Part shown: positions 21,172 to 29,475 of the stretch, in pieces | Numbering within the stretch: position 1 is the stretch's first letter | Layout of the letters: every line of letters starts with the position of its first letter | Source: Solwaraspora sp. WMMD791 | GTDB taxonomy: Bacteria; Actinomycetota; Actinomycetes; Mycobacteriales; Micromonosporaceae | Assembly (NCBI RefSeq): GCF_029581195.1 | Contig: NZ_CP120737.1 | Span: 124,001 to 188,000 of the forward strand | Direction of reading: 5' to 3' | Length of the DNA: 64,000 nucleotides | Position numbers and translations under genes: made by a program | The notes under the pieces: generated by a model | Told to the model about the DNA's origin: nothing | What the model saw: only the letters and a program-made list of their open reading frames with translations | Databases searched by the model: none

Positions 21172-22047
21172 TCAGTGCGATCCCGCCAGGACAGCGGTCT
21201 CGCGGACCACCGCCACCGGACTGTGCGAGTGGTGCAGCAGTTGCTGGGACACCGAGCCGAGGAGCAGCCCGGTGAAGCCGCCCCGGCCCCGGGAACCGAC
21301 GACCACGAGGCTGGCGGTGCGGGTGGCGTCGACCAGGACCCGCCCCGGGCTGTCGCCGACCGCCTCGACGGTGATCGCGAGCTCGGGGTGCTTGTCCCGC
21401 CACGGGGCCACCTCGTCGTCGAGCAGGGCACGCTCGGCGGCGACGATCTCCCGTGGGTCGAACGCCGGCGGCTGCCAGCGGGGCACCGGCGGGCTCCAGG
21501 CCCGCAGCACCCGTAGCCCGAGGCCCTGACCGGTCGCCTGGTCGACAGCGAAGCGCAGCGCGTGCAGGGACGCCTCGGATCCGTCCACCCCGACCACGAC
21601 CGGGCCGTCCGGGTGGGGCTTCCCGCGTACGACCACGACGGGGCAGTGCGCGTGGGCGGAAACCGCCACGCTGGTCGATCCGAGCAGCAGGTCGGCGAAG
21701 CCGCCGTGCCCCCGGTTGCCGACGACCAGCAGGGCCGCGTCGCGGGACTTCTCGCGGAGCCGGATCGCGGCGGGTCCGTCGAGGACGACGGTGGAGACCT
21801 CGGCTCCCGGGTGGGCCTCGACGGCTTCGGCGGCCGCCACCTGCAGCATCGTCTCGGCGTCGCGGCGCGATGCCGCGTCCGGCCAGACCTCGGGAGCGGA
21901 GATGATCGGGGCTGTGCCGGGCGGCCATTCGAACGCGTACCCGAGCACGACCGGGGTCGCGGTCCGGACTCCCTCGGCGATGGCCCAGGCGAGAGCGGCA
22001 TCGGCGCTGGCCGAGCCGTCGTAGCCGACCAGTATCGGGCGGTTCAT
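21172..22047 (-). CDS. Tandem-domain universal stress protein
   Basis: A 291-residue two-domain USP. Domain 1: ILVGYDGSASADAALAWA and VVGNRGHGGFADLLLGSTS; domain 2: VVVGVDGSEASLHALRFA and VVGSRGRGGFTGLLLGSVS, both with intact ATP loops. It is the second gene of the USP-USP-USP-pflB-pflA operon, 15 bp after the preceding USP. Family members regulate growth or bind ATP during hypoxia in mycobacteria. Confidence 0.92.
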   Translation of the reverse strand: MNRPILVGYDGSASADAALAWAIAEGVRTATPVVLGYAFEWPPGTAPIISAPEVWPDAASRRDAETMLQVAAAEAVEAHPGAEVSTVVLDGPAAIRLREKSRDAALLVVGNRGHGGFADLLLGSTSVAVSAHAHCPVVVVRGKPHPDGPVVVGVDGSEASLHALRFAVDQATGQGLGLRVLRAWSPPVPRWQPPAFDPREIVAAERALLDDEVAPWRDKHPELAITVEAVGDSPGRVLVDATRTASLVVVGSRGRGGFTGLLLGSVSQQLLHHSHSPVAVVRETAVLAGSH

Positions 22048-22062
22048 CCTGATCGCCTCCCG

Positions 22063-22512
22063 TCAGCTGCTGGTGCCGGTCGCCGACGCGGTCAACACCG
22101 GCACGGGGATGACCACGACCGGGCAGGTGGCCTTGCGGACGCATTCCTCGCTGACCGAGCCGAGCACCGTGTGCTGCAGCCGGCTGTGGCCGTGGCTGCC
22201 CAGCACCAGCAGGTCGGCGGAGCGGGCCGCGAGGGTCAGCACCTCGGCGGCGCGGCCCTCGTGGACCTCGCCGACGACCGGCACCGCCGCGCCGTGGCGC
22301 GCGGCCAACGCGGCGAGTTCGCTGTCGAGCAGATCGTTGGCGCGCTGACGCTCCTCGATCGGGCTGACGGCGGTGCCGCCGTCCCAGCGCCAGGCGATGA
22401 CGGCGCGCAACGCGCCGCCCCGGTTGGTTGCTTCCTTGGCTGCCCAGTCCAGTGCCCGGCGGCCTCCCTCGGAGCCGTCGACGCCGACGACGATCAGGTG
22501 ACTGGCGCTCAT
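22063..22512 (-). CDS. Single-domain universal stress protein, first gene of the pfl operon
   Basis: A 149-residue USP with LIVVGVDGSEGGRRALDWA at the N-terminus and LLVLGSHGHSRLQHTVLGSVSEECVRKATCPVVVI at the C-terminus, an intact ATP loop. ATG 22512 is preferred because AAGGAG lies 8 nt upstream; an in-frame GTG 9 nt earlier overlaps the site. It starts the operon that ends with pflA, and a DosR-like box is 83 bp upstream inside the neighbouring regulator gene. Confidence 0.9.
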   Translation of the reverse strand: MSASHLIVVGVDGSEGGRRALDWAAKEATNRGGALRAVIAWRWDGGTAVSPIEERQRANDLLDSELAALAARHGAAVPVVGEVHEGRAAEVLTLAARSADLLVLGSHGHSRLQHTVLGSVSEECVRKATCPVVVIPVPVLTASATGTSS

Positions 22513-22517
22513 CGTTC

Positions 22518-23105
22518 TCACTCCTTCAATCGCACCTGCCTACAGTCCACACCGGGTGCCGGGTGGGGGGCAGGTGCGAAAGGCCCGCCGTTGCGGGACT
22601 GGGGTCCCCCCGGCCGCTCGACATCGACCGGCCGTTGTGCCGGTGTGGCCGCCCGGTGGGCAGTGGTCGGGTGCGGCGATGGCACCGGGTCTGCGGCGGT
22701 GGGTGCCGGGTCCCCGGCCGGCCGATCGGTGGCCGGCGATCCGGTGGCCGGCCGATCGGCGGCCGGGTCCCCGGCTGTCGGCGATCCGGCGGATCCGGCG
22801 GTCGGTGATCCGGCGGTGAACAGGGCGAGCAGTTCACCGACCAGGTGGTCGCGTTCGGCCGGGTGCCGGAACGGCACCTGCGGATTCACCGTGTACTCGT
22901 TGCGTCGCCCCACCCGGTGCCGGGTCAGATAGCCGGCGGCCTCCAGATCGGTCACGATCGTGTGCGCGGCGCGTTCGGTGATCCCGACCCGGGCCGCCAC
23001 GTCCCGCAGCCGGGCCTGCGGGTCGCGGGCGATGGCGAGCAGGACGTGGCCGTGGTTGCTGAGCAGGGTCCAGGCCGGAAGGCGCCACGTGTCGGGGGTT
23101 GTCAC
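22518..23105 (-). CDS. MarR-like winged-helix regulator with low-complexity tail
   Basis: A 195-residue protein. Residues about 1-75 are a compact winged helix (WTLLSNHGHVLLAIARDPQARLRDVAARVGITERAAHTIVTDLEAAGYLTRHRVGRRNEYTVNP) of the type that regulates stress genes in actinomycetes. From about residue 95 the sequence becomes Pro/Ala/Asp repeats (SPTAGSAGSPTAGDPAADRP-like) unlike homologs, which end near 150. GTG 23105 is proposed; a TATGAT hexamer 7-12 nt upstream suggests a leaderless transcript. The tail-coding DNA contains the DosR-like box and promoter of the downstream USP-pfl operon, which may explain its odd composition. Confidence 0.7.
   Translation of the reverse strand: MTTPDTWRLPAWTLLSNHGHVLLAIARDPQARLRDVAARVGITERAAHTIVTDLEAAGYLTRHRVGRRNEYTVNPQVPFRHPAERDHLVGELLALFTAGSPTAGSAGSPTAGDPAADRPATGSPATDRPAGDPAPTAADPVPSPHPTTAHRAATPAQRPVDVERPGGPQSRNGGPFAPAPHPAPGVDCRQVRLKE
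22595..22608. promoter_or_regulatory. DosR/DevR-like box upstream of the USP-pfl operon
   Basis: GGGACTGGGGTCCC, a perfect GGGAC-N4-GTCCC palindrome matching the DosR core including the T after GGGAC. It lies 83 bp before the first USP start and within the 3' part of the winged-helix gene. Confidence 0.68.
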
Positions 23106-23179
23106 AGCGTAATCATATGAGTACCAATACGTGAACATCGTCCACATCGACGATGCTGCCCGACGGCCCCGCCATCGGC

Positions 23180-23611
23180 CTACCCGGACAGCCGCCGCGC
23201 CCGTAGCATCCGCGCCCACCAGGGACGATGCCCGTCCGCCACGACCCGGGGCCCGGCACCGGGCAGTCCTTTGAGGCTCACCCAGCCGCCCGGACCCATC
23301 GTGATGCTACGCACCGTCGGCGGGCGGCGGCGGCTGGCGGCCACCGCCGCCACACCCGCGCTCACCGCGGTGAGCACCGTGGCGGCGAGCACCGTGGCGG
23401 CGATCCGGTCGGCGGCCACCACCGGCCGGTAGCGGACCCGGCCGGCGGTCACCACGAACACGCCGAGCGGCCGCCCGCCCCGGCTCACCGGGATCACCGT
23501 CGTCGGGTCCGCGCCGCCGGTGCCGAGCACCGGGCCGAACGGACCGTACGGCGCGCCGTCGCCACCGGTGTCCGGGCCGGTACGGGGCGGCTCGACCACA
23601 GCTGTGCTCAT
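23180..23611 (-). CDS. Small single-pass membrane protein of unknown function
   Basis: A 143-residue protein not recognised by family. Residues 1-60 are hydrophilic and Gly/Pro-rich; GRVRYRPVVAADRIAATVLAA leads into one clear membrane segment (about 65-92, alanine/valine-rich); a basic C-terminal part (RRRPPTVRSITMGPGG ... RPWWARMLRARRLSG) should face the cytoplasm. ATG 23611 has GAGGAGAG upstream. It follows the ppdK terminator on the same strand, so it may be transcribed separately or by read-through. Confidence 0.65.
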   Translation of the reverse strand: MSTAVVEPPRTGPDTGGDGAPYGPFGPVLGTGGADPTTVIPVSRGGRPLGVFVVTAGRVRYRPVVAADRIAATVLAATVLTAVSAGVAAVAASRRRPPTVRSITMGPGGWVSLKGLPGAGPRVVADGHRPWWARMLRARRLSG

Positions 23612-23635
23612 TTTGCTGCTCTCCTCGGGTGGTGC

Positions 23636-23667
23636 CCGCCGGGGCCGCGGGTACGCGGCCCCGGCGG
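23636..23667 (-). terminator. Hairpin terminator after ppdK
   Basis: CCGCCGGGGCCGCG and CGCGGCCCCGGCGG form a perfect 14-bp stem with a GGTA loop, nine bases after the ppdK stop on the minus strand. GC-rich without a T-run, typical of actinobacteria. Confidence 0.75.
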
Positions 23668-23675
23668 ACGGGGTG

Positions 23676-26369
23676 TCACCGGGTGTCGGAGCGGTGGGCC
23701 AGGCGCACCGCCGCACGTCCGGCCTCCAGCCGGGCCAGCGGCACCCGGTACGGCGAGCACGAGACGTAGTCGAATCCGGCGTCGTGGAAGAACCGCACCG
23801 AGTCCGGGTCGCCGCCGTGTTCACCACAGACCCCGATCTCCAGGTCCGGCCGGGTGGCCCGGGCGTCGGCGACGGCGATTCCGATCAACCGGCCGATGCC
23901 GGCGGTGTCGATCGACTCGAAGGGCGACACCGGGAAGATGCCGAGTTCCAGGTAGCGCCCGAAGAACGCCCCTTCGACATCGTCGCGGGAGAAGCCCCAG
24001 CCGAGCTGGGTCAGATCGTTGGTGCCGAACGAGAAGAAGTCCGCCACCTCGGCGATCGCGCTGGCGGTCAACGCCGCGCGGGGGACTTCGATCATGGTGC
24101 CGATCGGGATCGGCACCAGCGTGTCGAAGTCGGCGAGCAGCGCCTCGGCCTGCTCGCGTACCGCCTCCAGCTCCTGGACCGCACCGACCAGCGGCACCAT
24201 GATCTGCGGGCGGGGGTCGCCGCCGAGGCGCAACCGCGCCACGGTGGCCTCGGCGATCGCCTGCACCTGCATGGCGAACAGCCCTGGCACCATCAGTCCG
24301 AGTCGGACGCCGCGCAGGCCGAGCATCGGGTTGGCCTCGTGCATCCGCCGGACCGCCGTGAGCAGCCGCCCGTCGTGCCCCGGGTCCTCGCCGCGTGCCT
24401 CGGCGCGGGCCACCCGGGCGGTCAACTCGTCCAGGGCGGGCAGGAACTCGTGCAGCGGCGGGTCGAGCAGCCGGATGGTGACCGGTTGGCCGTCCGCCTC
24501 GGCCAGCAGCGCCTCGAAGTCCTGCCGTTGCAGCGGGCGCAGCGCGGCCAGCGCCGCCTCGCGTTCGGCGTCGGTCTCGGCGAGGATCAGCCGCTCGACC
24601 AGTTCCCGACGGTCGCCGAGGAACATGTGCTCGGTACGGCACAGGCCGATCCCGGCGGCACCGAACGCCCGGGCCCGGCGGGCGTCGGCGGCGGTGTCCG
24701 CGTTGGCGCGCACCCCGAGCCGGCGGACCACGTCGGCGTGCCCCAGCAGCCGGTGCACCGCCGCCACCAGCGGATCCGCCTCGGGGGTCAGCTCACCTTC
24801 GATGTAGCGCACCACCGGTGACGGGTGCACCGGGACGGCCCCGGCGTAGACCGCACCGGTGGCACCGTCGATCGAGATCAGATCGCCGGTACGCAGTACC
24901 GTCGGCGCCGCCCCGGCCGGGTCGGCGATGGTGATCTCCCCGGCGGTCGCGTCGACGGTCAGCGCCTCCGCGCCGCAGACGCAGGTGCGGCCCATGCCCC
25001 GGGCGACCACGGCGGCGTGCGAGGTCTTGCCGCCCCGACTGGTCAGGATGCCGGCGGCGGCGATCATCCCGGGCAGGTCGTCCGGGTTGGTCTCCCGGCG
25101 TACCAGGATGACCTGCTCGCCCCGTCCGGCGGCGGCGACCGCCGCGTCGGAGTCGAACACCACCCGGCCGACGGCCGCACCCGGAGCGGCCGGTACGCCC
25201 ACCGCGAGCGGCGCGGGCGCGGCGGCGGCGTCGAACCGGGGGAACATCAGCTGCCCGAGCTGGGCACCGCTGACCCGGTCCAGCGCCTCATCGAGGTCGA
25301 TGACCCCCTCGTCGACCAGTTGCGCGGCGATCACGAAGGCGGCCTCGGCGGTCCGTTTGCCGACCCGGGTCTGCAGCATCCACAGCGTGCCCCGTTCGAT
25401 GGTGAACTCGACGTCGCACAGGTCGCGGTAGTGGTGCTCGAGGGTGTCCATGATCGTCATGAGCCGGTGGAAACTGCGCGGGTCGATCTGCTCCAGCTCT
25501 TGCAACGGGACCGTGTTGCGCACCCCGGACACCACGTCCTCGCCCTGGGCGTTGGCCAGGTAGTCGCCGTACACGCCACGCGCGCCGGTCGCCGGGTCAC
25601 GGGTGAAGGCCACCCCGGTGCCGGAATCCGGGCCCCGGTTGCCGAAGACCATCGCCATCACGTTGACCGCGGTGCCGAGGTCGGCGGGGATCCGTTCCTG
25701 ACGGCGGTAGAGCACCGCGCGCGGCGAGTTCCACGAGTCGAAGACCGCCCGGATCGCCAGGTCGAGCTGTTCGTGCGGCGACTGCGGGAAGTCGCGACCG
25801 GTGTGCTGGTGGAAGACCTTCTGGTACGCCTCGACGAGGCTGCGCAGCTCGGCGGCGCCCAACTGCGGATCGGCGGTGACTCCGGCGGTGCGTTTGACGG
25901 TCTCCAGCTCGGCGGCGAACAGTTCGTCGGGTACGCCGAACACGGTGCGGCCGAACATCTGCACGAGCCGGCGGTAGGAGTCCCAGGCGAAGCGTTCGTC
26001 GCCGCTCTGGGCGGCCAGTCCGTGCACGGTGGCGTCGGTGAGCCCGATGTCCAGGACGGTCTCCATCATGCCGGGCATGGAGTACCGGGCGCCGGAGCGC
26101 ACGGCGAGCAGCAGCGGATCGTGCCGGTCGCCGAGCCGTTTGCCCAGCCGTGCCTCGATCGCCCGCAGGTGCCGGTTGACCTCGTCGAACATTCCGGCGG
26201 GCGGTGCGCCGGCGGCGAGGTGGGCGCGGCAGGCGACGGTGGTGATGGTGAACCCGGGGGGCACCGGCAGCCCGAGCCGGGTCATCTCCGCGAGGTTCGC
26301 GCCCTTGCCGCCGAGCAGATCGGTCAGTTCCCGGTTGCCTTCGATGAAGTCGTAGACGAATTTCGGCAT
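23676..26369 (-). CDS. ppdK: Pyruvate, phosphate dikinase
   Basis: An 897-residue enzyme interconverting pyruvate + ATP + Pi and PEP + AMP + PPi. The ATP-grasp N-terminal domain (GGKGANLAEMTRLGLPVPPGF; NRGPDSGTGVAFTRDPATG) is followed by the swivelling phospho-His domain with His451 in GGKTSHAAVVARG, preceded by the regulatory-type Thr449, and the PEP/pyruvate TIM barrel ending with FFSFGTNDLTQLGWGFSRDD and GVCGEHGGDP. The ATG fits the family start MPKFVYDF. A USP gene lies 124 bp upstream in the same direction. In an anaerobic setting PPDK can save ATP as PPi-linked glycolysis or feed gluconeogenesis; direction is inferred, not seen. Confidence 0.96.
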   Translation of the reverse strand: MPKFVYDFIEGNRELTDLLGGKGANLAEMTRLGLPVPPGFTITTVACRAHLAAGAPPAGMFDEVNRHLRAIEARLGKRLGDRHDPLLLAVRSGARYSMPGMMETVLDIGLTDATVHGLAAQSGDERFAWDSYRRLVQMFGRTVFGVPDELFAAELETVKRTAGVTADPQLGAAELRSLVEAYQKVFHQHTGRDFPQSPHEQLDLAIRAVFDSWNSPRAVLYRRQERIPADLGTAVNVMAMVFGNRGPDSGTGVAFTRDPATGARGVYGDYLANAQGEDVVSGVRNTVPLQELEQIDPRSFHRLMTIMDTLEHHYRDLCDVEFTIERGTLWMLQTRVGKRTAEAAFVIAAQLVDEGVIDLDEALDRVSGAQLGQLMFPRFDAAAAPAPLAVGVPAAPGAAVGRVVFDSDAAVAAAGRGEQVILVRRETNPDDLPGMIAAAGILTSRGGKTSHAAVVARGMGRTCVCGAEALTVDATAGEITIADPAGAAPTVLRTGDLISIDGATGAVYAGAVPVHPSPVVRYIEGELTPEADPLVAAVHRLLGHADVVRRLGVRANADTAADARRARAFGAAGIGLCRTEHMFLGDRRELVERLILAETDAEREAALAALRPLQRQDFEALLAEADGQPVTIRLLDPPLHEFLPALDELTARVARAEARGEDPGHDGRLLTAVRRMHEANPMLGLRGVRLGLMVPGLFAMQVQAIAEATVARLRLGGDPRPQIMVPLVGAVQELEAVREQAEALLADFDTLVPIPIGTMIEVPRAALTASAIAEVADFFSFGTNDLTQLGWGFSRDDVEGAFFGRYLELGIFPVSPFESIDTAGIGRLIGIAVADARATRPDLEIGVCGEHGGDPDSVRFFHDAGFDYVSCSPYRVPLARLEAGRAAVRLAHRSDTR

Positions 26370-26493
26370 GGCGCCCGCCTCCTCATGCGGTCGGCGAATC
26401 CTTCTCCTTCCGTGGTAGCAGCGCCGTCGACGGCCGGGACAGGGCCGGACGGGCTGGTAGACGGGGCCAAGGTCCTGCCGGTCGCGGCCGGTG

Positions 26494-27354
26494 TCAGTCG
26501 CCGGCCGGCGGCGGTGGGGCGCATTCCCGCACGATCGCCGTGTCGCAGCGGGCATGGTGCAGCACCGCCTGGCTGACCGCGCCGAGCGGCACCCGCAGCG
26601 GATGGTCGCCACGGGCCCCGACGACGACGAGACCGGCCTGTCCGGACCGCTCGACGAGGACCCGGGCCGGCGGGCCGTCGACCACCTGCTGGCGCACGGG
26701 TACGTCCGGGTGCTTCTCCCGCCAGGGTGCCAGCGCCGTGGCGAGTTCGTCGGCGGTGCCGGCCGAGGTGTCCGCCCAGCCGGGTTCGCTCTCGCCGGCC
26801 CGGACCACGATCAGGTCGGTGCCGCGCTGCGCGGCGGCGTCGAACGCGAAGCCGAGCGCGCGTTCCGAGCCCGCCGAGCCGTCCACCCCGACCAGGACCG
26901 GCGCGGTGGCCGTCGCTGTCTGTGGCTGTGCCCGGGCGACCAGCACCGAACAGTCCGCCCGGGCGGCGATCTGCACGGCCAGCGCGTCCAGCGGCAGGCA
27001 GGTCCAGCGGGCCAGGTCACCGTCACCGATCACCACCAGCGACGCCATCCGCGACTCCCGCAGCAGGGCGGTGGCCGGGGCGTTCTCGGAGATCTCGGTC
27101 AGTACGTCGATCCCGGCGGCGACGTCGGTGGCGACACCGGCGGCCCGTTCGACGAGCGCGTGGGCGTCGGTTTCGGGTTGCTCGTCGCTGTCGGACAGGT
27201 CGTCGGGGATCCAGCCGAGTGCGTACAGCAGCCGCAGCGGGCGGTGCTGGCCGGCCGCCTCCCGGGCGGCCAGCCGGACCGCCGCCCAACTGGAAGGGGA
27301 GTCGTGCACCCCGACCACGATGCGGTCGTGGCCCGGCGCGGTCTGCCGCTGCAT
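26494..27354 (-). CDS. Tandem-domain universal stress protein, first domain diverged
   Basis: A 286-residue two-domain USP. Domain 1 starts IVVGVHDSPSSWAAV (His for the usual Asp) and its loop GDGDLARWTCLPLDALAV has lost the G-x2-G pattern; domain 2 starts VLVGVDGSAGSERALG and ends VVVGARGDHPLRVPLGAVS, also altered. ATP binding is therefore uncertain. AAAGGAG precedes the ATG. It is upstream of ppdK and divergent from the HAD gene. Confidence 0.85.
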   Translation of the reverse strand: MQRQTAPGHDRIVVGVHDSPSSWAAVRLAAREAAGQHRPLRLLYALGWIPDDLSDSDEQPETDAHALVERAAGVATDVAAGIDVLTEISENAPATALLRESRMASLVVIGDGDLARWTCLPLDALAVQIAARADCSVLVARAQPQTATATAPVLVGVDGSAGSERALGFAFDAAAQRGTDLIVVRAGESEPGWADTSAGTADELATALAPWREKHPDVPVRQQVVDGPPARVLVERSGQAGLVVVGARGDHPLRVPLGAVSQAVLHHARCDTAIVRECAPPPPAGD

Positions 27355-27499
27355 CGGTGCTCCTTTCGCCGGTGGTGCCCGGTCGGTCCGGTGCTGGTGG
27401 CGCGCCCGGCCGGTGGTCGATGAGGGAGCCTGCCTGCGAGGGTAGCCCTGGGTGACCCTGCTGGGGGGCGATTCCGGTGGACCGGGCAGGATGGCGGCC

Positions 27500-28165
27500 A
27501 TGATCTGCGCGGTCGTGTTCGACATGGATGGCGTGCTCGTCGACACCGAGCCGGTCTGGGAGGAGGTCCGTCGTGCCTACGTGGCGCGCGCCGGCGGCCG
27601 GTGGCTGCCCGAGGCCCAGAGCCGGCTGATGGGGATGAGCACCCCGGAGTGGTCCGGCTACCTCGACGCGGATCTCGGCGTCGGGCGGGGTGCCGGGCTG
27701 GTCGCCGACGAGGTGATCGACGAGATGGCCGCGCGGTACCGGGCGGAGCTGCCGTTGATCTCCGGCGCGGTGGCGGCGATCCACCGGCTGGGCTCCCGGT
27801 TTCCGCTCGCCCTGGCCAGCTCGTCGCCGCGTCGACTGATCGACCAGGTGCTCGCCAGCGCCGGGGTCACCGACGCGTTCCAGGCCACCGTGTCGACCGA
27901 GGAGTGCGCCGCCGGCAAGCCCGATCCCGAGGTGTACCTGGTGGCGGCGCGGCGGCTCGGGGTGGACCCGGCCGCCTGCTGCGCGGTGGAGGATTCCAGC
28001 AACGGACTACGGTCGGCGACCGCAGCCGGGATGGCGGTGGTGGCGGTGCCGCACCGGAAGTACCCGCCGGCACCGGATGCGCTGGCCGGGGCGTCGCTCG
28101 TCGTCGACCGGCTCGACGAGTTGACGGTCGACCGGGTACTCGCCCTCGGCGACGAAGTGCGTTAG
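27500..28165 (+). CDS. HAD-superfamily phosphatase/phosphomutase
   Basis: A 221-residue HAD subfamily IA protein: nucleophile motif VVFDMDGVLVDTEPVW, motif II ALASSSPRRLID, Lys in CAAGKPDPEVY and the acidic motif AVEDSSNGLRSATAAGM. The small alpha-helical cap is of the beta-phosphoglucomutase/sugar-phosphate phosphatase kind. ATG 27500 is chosen over an ATG 9 nt upstream because only the former leaves spacing from GGGCAGG. It diverges from the USP-ppdK unit. Likely a sugar-phosphate phosphatase or beta-PGM, not decidable from sequence. Confidence 0.82.
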   Translation: MICAVVFDMDGVLVDTEPVWEEVRRAYVARAGGRWLPEAQSRLMGMSTPEWSGYLDADLGVGRGAGLVADEVIDEMAARYRAELPLISGAVAAIHRLGSRFPLALASSSPRRLIDQVLASAGVTDAFQATVSTEECAAGKPDPEVYLVAARRLGVDPAACCAVEDSSNGLRSATAAGMAVVAVPHRKYPPAPDALAGASLVVDRLDELTVDRVLALGDEVR

Positions 28166-28234
28166 ATTTAACAGCATCGATATGTCGTGGCATCGTCGAT
28201 AGGCTGTCGTCCCGACTTCCGCCGAGGATCTCCC

Positions 28235-28741
28235 ATGCGCGTGCTGTCGTTCCTGCACCGGTCCGTCGCTGTCGTCGCCCTGGTCGTCGTCGGCCTCGCG
28301 GCCGCACCGGCCCCCGCCTCCGCCGATCCCACCCAGGCCCAGCCCTTCGCCGTCGACTCCGGCGACCGGTGCCGGTACGGCCAGGCGGAGGGCGTGTTGG
28401 CCTGGCGGTTCTCCCGGCCGCCGGTGTATCCCCAGGTCGACGTCAAGGGCACCCTGGTCGACCATCCGTTGCCGAGCCCGATCGTCGACCAGCGGTGCGG
28501 CGACGACGGGTACTACAGCTACCTGCGGCTGACCGCGTACAACGGTCGGACCGTGCTTGACGAACAGGCCGTACGGGTGGACAACGGCACGGTCCGCTTC
28601 GGTCTCACGCTCGGTGAGGCGACCGGCGTGAGTCACATCGACCGGGTGACGGTGCAGGTCTGTCGAGTGGCCCTCCTGCTGCCGGAGCGATTCTACTGTG
28701 GCCCGGTCGCCGACCACTTCCCGTACCCCGTCACGCGCTGA
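28235..28741 (+). CDS. Secreted protein of unknown function
   Basis: A 168-residue exported protein not recognised by family. A Sec signal peptide (MRVLSFLHRSVAVVALVVVG, cleavage after ASA near residue 31) is followed by a soluble domain with four cysteines (two likely disulfides) and a C-terminal CRVALLLPERFYCGPVADHF. GAGGATC precedes the start. Isolated between the HAD and HTH genes. Confidence 0.75.
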   Translation: MRVLSFLHRSVAVVALVVVGLAAAPAPASADPTQAQPFAVDSGDRCRYGQAEGVLAWRFSRPPVYPQVDVKGTLVDHPLPSPIVDQRCGDDGYYSYLRLTAYNGRTVLDEQAVRVDNGTVRFGLTLGEATGVSHIDRVTVQVCRVALLLPERFYCGPVADHFPYPVTR

Positions 28742-28838
28742 CGTCTCCTGACCTGTCGTCGGAGGGACGACTGGGTGGCCTGTCGGCCGGGCGTCAACCT
28801 GAGTTGACGAATCCGTGCTGTCAATCTAGGTTGACATC

Positions 28839-29075
28839 ATGAGTCAGGCAACCGAGCTCGCCGCCGCAGCCGGCAGTTCCGACCCCCGGGTCGGGTTGCG
28901 GGCTGTCCATGCGCTGCGCCGGCTGTTGGAGACCCTGGAGGTGATCCAGGTCGACAACGCGCGCCGACACGGCTGGTCATGGCAGGAGATCGCCGACGTC
29001 CTGGAGGTCAGTCGGCAGGGCGTCCACAAGAAGCACGCCGGCCGAGTGGTGGCCGGCCCATCCAGAAAGGCGTGA
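28839..29075 (+). CDS. Small HTH protein paired with a Clp-N gene
   Basis: A 78-residue DNA-binding protein; VDNARRHGWSWQEIADVLEVSRQGVHKKHA is a homeodomain-like HTH. Its stop overlaps the ATG of the next, Clp-N-like gene (TGATG). Such pairs are common in actinobacteria. Upstream GTTGACATCAT-like sequence contains the motif twice (AGTTGACGAAT and GGTTGACATCA), a possible operator or -35 element. Confidence 0.75.
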   Translation: MSQATELAAAAGSSDPRVGLRAVHALRRLLETLEVIQVDNARRHGWSWQEIADVLEVSRQGVHKKHAGRVVAGPSRKA

Positions 29076-29363
29076 TGTTCGAACGGTTCACCGACCGCAC
29101 CCGCACCCCGGTCCGCGCCGCCCCGTCGGTCCTGGTGGCGTCGTCAGCCGGGTGGCGCCTTCAATCGGCGGGCACGCAAGATCATTGAGCTGTCGTCGCG
29201 CGAGGTGCTGCGGCTCAAGCATCGGCACATCGGCACCGAGCACATTCTGTTGGCCATTGCCCGCAGTGGCCCCAGCGGCGCCAAAGAAGCCATTGTAGCC
29301 GCCGGTGTCGATCCGGCTACATTGGATCAGTTCGTGCTGAACGCGCTGCGGCCGGCGGCCTGA
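29075..29363 (+). pseudogene. Clp N-terminal (double Clp-N) domain protein, frameshifted
   Basis: The gene begins MFERFTDRTRT, as in ClpC-like N-domains, but this frame stops 38 codons on. From about 29160 another frame continues the expected protein: FNRRARKIIELSSREVLRL, then HRHIGTEHILLAIARSG to an LRPAA stop. One net +1 shift between roughly 29110 and 29160 would join them, and no start codon exists for the second part. Clp-N modules bind substrates or adaptors for Clp proteolysis. Either a genuine pseudogene, a sequencing indel, or (unlikely) programmed frameshifting. Confidence 0.75.
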
Positions 29364-29475
29364 CGACCGCACCGGCCGGGCCGTCGGCGATGGTCGGCAT
29401 CCTCTAGACTCCACTGCGGCAGCGCTCCCAGCCGGTCGCGTTCCGACCGACCGACCCCCCTCGGAGGATCCCGTC

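Noticed and set aside
27440-27465. A DosR-like box before the last USP gene (GGGTAGCCCTGGGTGACCC)
   Set aside because: Lacks the GGGAC half-site; only a short GGGTGACCC palindrome remains.
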